From the NCBI RefSeq assembly GCF_005116675.2, contig NZ_CP050699.1, forward strand, positions 248,001 to 312,000: a stretch of 64,000 nt of DNA, given 5' to 3'. A program made the translations under genes and the position numbers. The stretch is from Desulfosediminicola ganghwensis. Lineage in GTDB: Bacteria > Desulfobacterota > Desulfobulbia > Desulfobulbales > Desulfocapsaceae. The notes under the pieces are model-generated. The model was not told the DNA's origin and did no database searches. It saw nothing but the letters and a program-made list of their open reading frames with translations. Of the stretch, positions 59,536-64,000 are shown piece by piece (the stretch's first letter is position 1; the number at the start of each line of letters is the position of its first letter).

Positions 59536-61947
59536 TTACAACCCAGCTCCATTGCGTATCCGCTCTGCATAAAGGCGGCTCTCAATATACAAAGAGACAG
59601 AAGCAACAGCTCGATCACAGACTGGAAAAACAGGTACACCACGTTCAAGCAGAGCATCCCGCATGGGATCATAAAGACGGCCACCGTCAACCACGCCGAT
59701 AATCGGCACCTCGCTCTTCTTCACCACTTCAGCAACCAGCTGCACTATGCCATTGTCTGCACCCAACTCAAAAGCAGGGACATCACTATTCATGATGGAG
59801 TGAACTGCCGGTGAAAGCGGGTCAAGCCCCACCACAATCGCATCCACCGCACCATCCTGGCTCAGCACCTCAACAATAGAGGCATGCACCCCGTCATTAG
59901 CGGATGGGTTGATATCCATAGGATTCTTAACAGTGACCAAGCCATCGAGCCTGTTCTCTTTCAAAAGCGCTCCGAGTCGTGCCTGGGTCTGCAGCGAGAA
60001 AGAAGCAAGTTCCATTTGAAAATCATCAGACTGAATGGAGTCGGCCATGCCCACCGCCTCAAAGCCAGCACCGCTCACCGCAGCCAACCGGTTTCCCATG
60101 ATCTTCTTTGGCCCGAGAGTCTCAGCCAATAGAAACAGGTCCTGAAACTCAGTAAACGAACGGGCAACAATCGCGCCCGCCTGACGCACACAGCTCTCGC
60201 AGACCATATAATCACCAGCAAGTGAGGCGGTATGGCCGCTGGTGGCTGTCTTGCCCTCCGGGGTACGACCGGCTTTATAAAACAGCACTTCCTTGCCTGC
60301 GAGTACAGCTCCGCGTACAGCCTTGCAGAACTCAAGCCCGTCGAGATCCGAGAAGCCTTCCGCGTAGACGGCGATCACGTCCACCTCATCCGAGTCCTTG
60401 AAGTACTTGAGCATATCGCCAAGGGTAAGATCCGTCTGGTTGCCCATGGAGACCATATAGGCCGGAGCCAACTCCGGGCACTGGCTGTAGCGGTGCAGCA
60501 TAAATGCGCCGGACTGACTGACCAACGCCGCCCGTCTGTAGGGCTGATTGCGGCTTACAGGCAACTTCTCCTCAGGGATGAACCAGGTGTCGTAATTACC
60601 GGGATGTGAGACCACCCCCATACAGTTGGCCCCCAGAAAAACCGGGCCGCCATCCTCTGTACCATGTACCGCGTCGATCTTGGCGATAACTTTTGCGGCC
60701 CGCTCCTGACTTTCCTCATTCTCGCCCATACCGCCGGGGATGAGCATCACCGAATTGGCTGCATCGAGTGCAATCACTTCATCAACCAGCTCAGGCACCT
60801 GGTCCGCACCGATGGCTACCACAAAGAGGTCGAGCTTCTCCGGCAGCGATTTGAGATCAGGGAAACATTTCACACCCTCAATCTCATCCACACCATCTCG
60901 AATTATAACGACATTTTCTGCAGGATAGCCTTCAGCCAAAATGTTGTCGAGAATGATACGGCCAAAGTTTTTGCGGGTGGCAGAAACACCGACAAGACCG
61001 ATCTGGCCGGGATGCAATAAGGTGTCGATCTTGACCACTGGCCTGGTATTGCCGAGTTTCTTCGGTAAGGAGAATCGGCACATGCCATCCAGCGGCACCA
61101 TCAGGAAATCGGTAAAGGCGTATGGATTTATCTCCATCTCCTCAATGACGAACTCCGCCTGCGGGTTCACCGGTGAGTATCTGCGTCCCATCTCGATAAA
61201 TGAGCTGAAGCATTCGATCAACTGTTCATCGGAGACGATACGCCTTTGACCGCGGGTGAGACCTGCCAGCTTTTTGTAGGAGATGGTTTTGCGAAACAGT
61301 TCAAAGAAATGCTCGCCATCTATCAACTCGCAGGAAGCAGCAATAATTGCCTGGCCTTTACGGAACCGCTCAGCGTACAACTCGGTATCTGTGCCACCAA
61401 GCCCGGCACTGATAACCATCCCGAATTCCCGGGTGTTCCTGAGGCCCACGATCAGCTCGTTGCCAAAGGCCGCCGAGTCAGGTGGCATGAACTGCACCAT
61501 CAACACACCCACCACATCGCGACTGATAGCGGCCAGCAGCGCCTCGCCACTCAAACCTCGATATGAGTCCGGCACCGCGGCCGGGTTCGCCTGGCACCAG
61601 GCAGCATAATTCTCCGGCACTTCATACAGCATACGTCTCAGCGCCGAGCGGATCTTGTTCGGGTCCTTGGCAACGATACGAACACCACCCACCTCGGTTT
61701 TATGGATGATGGTGGGTGAGGCTATCTTCAGCACCACCTTCTCGCCGGGCAGAGCCAGCAACTCGTCTTCCGAGGGCCTTGCTCCGCGTGGAATCAGTAT
61801 CGATTTCGGCGGCGTTTCGGCACCTGAATCCGCAAGGAGGTTATACACCTCGTACTCATATAAAAAATTACGCCCTTCGTTCCCTGCATTCTGAAACAGT
61901 TCGGTAATAGCATCGAAATGAATTTCCGGCCCATATTGAACAGTCAT
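59536..61947 (-). CDS. acdAB: ADP-forming acyl-CoA (acetyl-CoA) synthetase, single chain
   Basis: An 803-residue NDP-forming acyl-CoA ligase. The order is reversed from most single-chain enzymes: an ATP-grasp beta-like domain comes first (EYEVYNLLADSG, KIASPTIIHKTEVGGV, LIVGLRNTREFGMVISAGLG), followed by the CoA-binding alpha-like domain (GLVGVSATRKNFGRI) and the flavodoxin-like domain with the phosphohistidine motif SGHTASLAGD. It reversibly converts acyl-CoA, ADP and phosphate to the acid, CoA and ATP, conserving energy. AAGGAG precedes the ATG. It lies directly downstream of the IorA-IorB gene, separated by a terminator, a classic pairing for amino-acid-derived 2-oxoacid oxidation. Confidence 0.9.
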   Translation of the reverse strand: MTVQYGPEIHFDAITELFQNAGNEGRNFLYEYEVYNLLADSGAETPPKSILIPRGARPSEDELLALPGEKVVLKIASPTIIHKTEVGGVRIVAKDPNKIRSALRRMLYEVPENYAAWCQANPAAVPDSYRGLSGEALLAAISRDVVGVLMVQFMPPDSAAFGNELIVGLRNTREFGMVISAGLGGTDTELYAERFRKGQAIIAASCELIDGEHFFELFRKTISYKKLAGLTRGQRRIVSDEQLIECFSSFIEMGRRYSPVNPQAEFVIEEMEINPYAFTDFLMVPLDGMCRFSLPKKLGNTRPVVKIDTLLHPGQIGLVGVSATRKNFGRIILDNILAEGYPAENVVIIRDGVDEIEGVKCFPDLKSLPEKLDLFVVAIGADQVPELVDEVIALDAANSVMLIPGGMGENEESQERAAKVIAKIDAVHGTEDGGPVFLGANCMGVVSHPGNYDTWFIPEEKLPVSRNQPYRRAALVSQSGAFMLHRYSQCPELAPAYMVSMGNQTDLTLGDMLKYFKDSDEVDVIAVYAEGFSDLDGLEFCKAVRGAVLAGKEVLFYKAGRTPEGKTATSGHTASLAGDYMVCESCVRQAGAIVARSFTEFQDLFLLAETLGPKKIMGNRLAAVSGAGFEAVGMADSIQSDDFQMELASFSLQTQARLGALLKENRLDGLVTVKNPMDINPSANDGVHASIVEVLSQDGAVDAIVVGLDPLSPAVHSIMNSDVPAFELGADNGIVQLVAEVVKKSEVPIIGVVDGGRLYDPMRDALLERGVPVFPVCDRAVASVSLYIESRLYAERIRNGAGL

Positions 61948-61970
61948 TACTTCTCCTTATCCGGCTTAAC

Positions 61971-62000
61971 AAAAACTCTGGATGACATATCATCCAGAGT
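61971..62000 (-). terminator. Terminator after the ior gene
   Basis: On the minus strand a perfect 11-bp stem, ACTCTGGATGA and TCATCCAGAGT (61975-61985 and 61990-62000), is followed by TTTTTG. It may end or attenuate the ior message before the ligase gene. Confidence 0.85.
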
Positions 62001-62017
62001 CACCGTGTTGTCAGTTG

Positions 62018-64000
62018 CTAATTTTTCGCGACAATCACCTGAGCCATCAACTCACGACCCGCTTCGAAGGCAGCGTAGTTTGCTGCCCAGATAGCCGGTT
62101 TCGGGCTGACGTTCTGCAACGCCTGATACCAGAGTTCCGCCGGGAAATCGGCAAAGGCCGAAGTCGCGGAAAGCGCACCCATCATCACTACATTGGCACT
62201 GCGACCGCTCTCATCACCCAGGGCCAGAGCCTCTCCCAGCACATCCACCTCAAGCACAGTATAACCTGAAAGTGACTCAAGAATAGATTCGTAAGCTGGA
62301 TAGCTCGATTCATCCACGCCATATGGGAAGACCCTGGTTCCGGCAAGCAGAACGGTACCTCCAGGCTCAAGCATGGAGAGAAAGCCCGGTCGCAACACCT
62401 CGCTCATCTCCATGGAGACCAGACAGTCCGCAGTACCTGGCAGGAGGTTTGGCGAGCAAGCCTTACCGCAGCTGAAAGTCGAGATTACCGGCCCACCCAT
62501 CTGGGCCATACCATGGGTCTCACCTTTCACGATATTGGTGTCTCCATAACCGGCCAGGAAAGCGAGTTGGGTCAATACACGGCCAAAGAAAAGGTTTCCC
62601 TGACCGCCCACACCGCGAATGGCAACTGCCAGCTTCTCCGGCAGGGTCAGATCTTTAGCATTCGGAAGCACTATGTTTTGGGGTGGTTCAGCAAGATCAA
62701 CCTTACCCTGCCCAGCGCTTTGTACCGCTTCGGCCGGGGCAAGCGCCCCTACCGGGCACATCTGGGCACAGGCCGAGCCCTGGCTTACGCATCCGGAGCA
62801 GATGTTATTGTACGATGGCAGGCCATCTTCATCCGCCTGAATACCGGGACAGACCTGGCAGAGGCCGCACCGTTTACACTTTTCCTCATCCACCATCATT
62901 TTGGTGTTAAAAGAAGCTTTCGGCATCCGGCGAATACAGGTTCCGGTAACCACCAGGGTGGTAAAGCTGCCCTTTTCAGCCTGCTGCAGCACTTCGGTCA
63001 ACGCCTTCTTGATCGCCTTGCGGTCATAGCCGTTCACCACAACTATCTCCGCGCCATGGGCAGCAAGTGATGATTGCAGGTTAAATATATTTTCCTCACC
63101 GGCAAAGTTGGTCGGCGATGTCGGACCAGGTTGGCCACCGGTCATGGCCGTCCAGTTATTATCTAGAATAACTTTTACCCCCGGGATCTTCCGAAAGAGG
63201 GTATTTCTGGTGGCATCCATACCGGAGTGCGTCTCGGTACCGTCACCGAGAAGAGAGATACATTTGCCGACTTTTTCCGGATTGGAGAGCACATAACCGG
63301 CACGATTCGCCTCCGATGCTCCCATACAGAGGTTGGTATCCACCGCATCCATAAAATAGAGCAGGGTATTGCAGCCGATATCACCAAAAACCGTCTCGAG
63401 CTTCTTGCGCTTTTTCATCAGCCGCACCTCTTCCCCGAAGAGACGGTACGGACAACCACCACAGATCATCGGCGGACGCATCAACGGCTGGGCCGCAGGA
63501 GGTGTAGCCGTGGCAATCCCGAAGCCAAGTTTTCTCGCGATCATTTCCGGGTTCCACTCGGTGAGAGTATCATATTCAGCCTTACCTGTTACCTCCAGGC
63601 CTTTGCGCTCCAGCTCATCCTGCAGATAGCGATAGCCATCCTCAATCACATATACCGGTCCGTCGATGGACTGGCAGAACTCATTGATCAGCTTCATCGG
63701 CAAAGGAAAGGTGAAACCGAGGGAAAGGATATCAAACTGCTCGCCCAGGGAGTTCTGTACCTCACGCACCATCATATCGCTGACGCCATAGGTGATGATG
63801 CCGATCTTGCCGTTGCCCTTGTCCCAGGTATTAAGGGGGCTGTTCTCCACCATCTCCACCAGCGCAGGCATGCGCTCGCCGAGCACCTTGTCGTAATCCT
63901 TTCTGGCTGTTACCGGTAAGGTGTTGAAAGTCTTGAGGGGCACCTCGATTTCAACTCTGTCGCGTTTTTTCAGCTCAGAGAGACGCACCAACCCCTCACT
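62018..64000 (-). CDS. iorAB: Indolepyruvate:ferredoxin oxidoreductase, IorA-IorB fusion, 5' end outside window
   Basis: The frame runs off the right edge, so the N-terminal part (the first pyrimidine-binding TPP domain) is missing. Present are a transketolase C-terminal-like domain, the thiamine-diphosphate domain with CGGCPYRL and GDIGCNTL plus LGDGTETHSGMDATRN, an 8Fe ferredoxin-like cluster region (CKRCGLCQVCPG, then SGCVSQGSACAQMCPVG), and a gamma-like IorB domain starting AIRGVGGQGNLFFGR. It oxidises aryl 2-oxoacids to acyl-CoA with ferredoxin. The TTG near 63991 is not the real start because the frame is clean to the edge. It precedes the ADP-forming ligase, which uses the acyl-CoA. 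Confidence 0.92.
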   Translation of the reverse strand, partial: SEGLVRLSELKKRDRVEIEVPLKTFNTLPVTARKDYDKVLGERMPALVEMVENSPLNTWDKGNGKIGIITYGVSDMMVREVQNSLGEQFDILSLGFTFPLPMKLINEFCQSIDGPVYVIEDGYRYLQDELERKGLEVTGKAEYDTLTEWNPEMIARKLGFGIATATPPAAQPLMRPPMICGGCPYRLFGEEVRLMKKRKKLETVFGDIGCNTLLYFMDAVDTNLCMGASEANRAGYVLSNPEKVGKCISLLGDGTETHSGMDATRNTLFRKIPGVKVILDNNWTAMTGGQPGPTSPTNFAGEENIFNLQSSLAAHGAEIVVVNGYDRKAIKKALTEVLQQAEKGSFTTLVVTGTCIRRMPKASFNTKMMVDEEKCKRCGLCQVCPGIQADEDGLPSYNNICSGCVSQGSACAQMCPVGALAPAEAVQSAGQGKVDLAEPPQNIVLPNAKDLTLPEKLAVAIRGVGGQGNLFFGRVLTQLAFLAGYGDTNIVKGETHGMAQMGGPVISTFSCGKACSPNLLPGTADCLVSMEMSEVLRPGFLSMLEPGGTVLLAGTRVFPYGVDESSYPAYESILESLSGYTVLEVDVLGEALALGDESGRSANVVMMGALSATSAFADFPAELWYQALQNVSPKPAIWAANYAAFEAGRELMAQVIVAKN

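Overview
The window looks like chromosome from an anaerobic, diazotrophic, probably sulfate- or sulfur-metabolising member of the Desulfobacterota (Desulfobulbales-like). This is an inference from gene content: nitrogen-fixation genes with a sigma54/NifA promoter, a NikMLKQO nickel importer behind a NikR-like operator, indolepyruvate:ferredoxin oxidoreductase, ADP-forming acyl-CoA ligase, Pta, and a PrkA/YeaH/SpoVR operon. Base composition is near 50% GC throughout and there is no tRNA, rRNA, CRISPR array, insertion sequence or prophage.

Layout. 1-2.2 kb: tail of a NifB-type gene, a thioredoxin-like [2Fe-2S] ferredoxin, a GNAT acetyltransferase, a HEPN-like protein and an unknown protein, probably a nif accessory operon. 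2.3-6.5 kb: a queuosine-precursor transporter behind a probable preQ1-I riboswitch, then a lipid-type module (CDP-alcohol phosphatidyltransferase and a CarS-like/metallophosphoesterase fusion) and a TSUP transporter. 6.7-10.6 kb: the nickel ECF transporter. 10.6-12.7 kb: an ExeA-type ATPase fused to an OmpA domain. 13.0-17.3 kb: nifE-nifN-nifB with a clear NifA site and -24/-12 promoter. 17.7-22.3 kb: an OmpA/TSP3 outer-membrane protein, a 1.2 kb gene-poor stretch and a secreted subtilase. 22.6-26.7 kb: a CoA-transferase-GNAT fusion and Pta. 26.9-34.6 kb: a four-gene minus-strand operon prkA1-yeaH-spoVR-prkA2. 35.0-40.8 kb: ridA-cyuA and convergent purL. 41-45.9 kb: a lysine-tailed HTH protein, a DUF4920/PepSY pair, the arsR-arsC-acr3 operon and a HAD protein. 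46.3-51.3 kb: a molybdate/sulfate-type transporter, an IMPACT protein, small unknowns and a membrane protein with a ubiquitin-E2-like domain. 51.3-57.1 kb: RecD2, a pilin-like gene without a normal start codon, a HAMP-like membrane protein and a methyltransferase. 57.2-57.9 kb: a decayed molybdopterin oxidoreductase. 58.4 kb: a 33-codon membrane peptide. 58.8-64 kb: a membrane protein, ADP-forming acyl-CoA ligase and the 3' part of an IorA-IorB fusion.

How the genes fit together. NifE, NifN and NifB build the nitrogenase iron-molybdenum cofactor; nickel import would feed hydrogenases or CO dehydrogenase; Pta, the CoA-transferase family protein, Acd and Ior handle acyl-CoA and 2-oxoacid chemistry with ferredoxin. 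CyuA and RidA deal with cysteine breakdown and reactive enamines.

Most notable for a second look: the E2-like membrane protein lacking the catalytic cysteine (49004-50602), the CarS-phosphoesterase fusion beside a phosphatidyltransferase (3407-5447), a pair of 33-nt palindromic repeats with compensatory changes (17554 and 45383), the ModE-like palindrome before the acetyl-CoA hydrolase family gene (22439-22464), the preQ1-I riboswitch, and the small membrane peptide at 58417.
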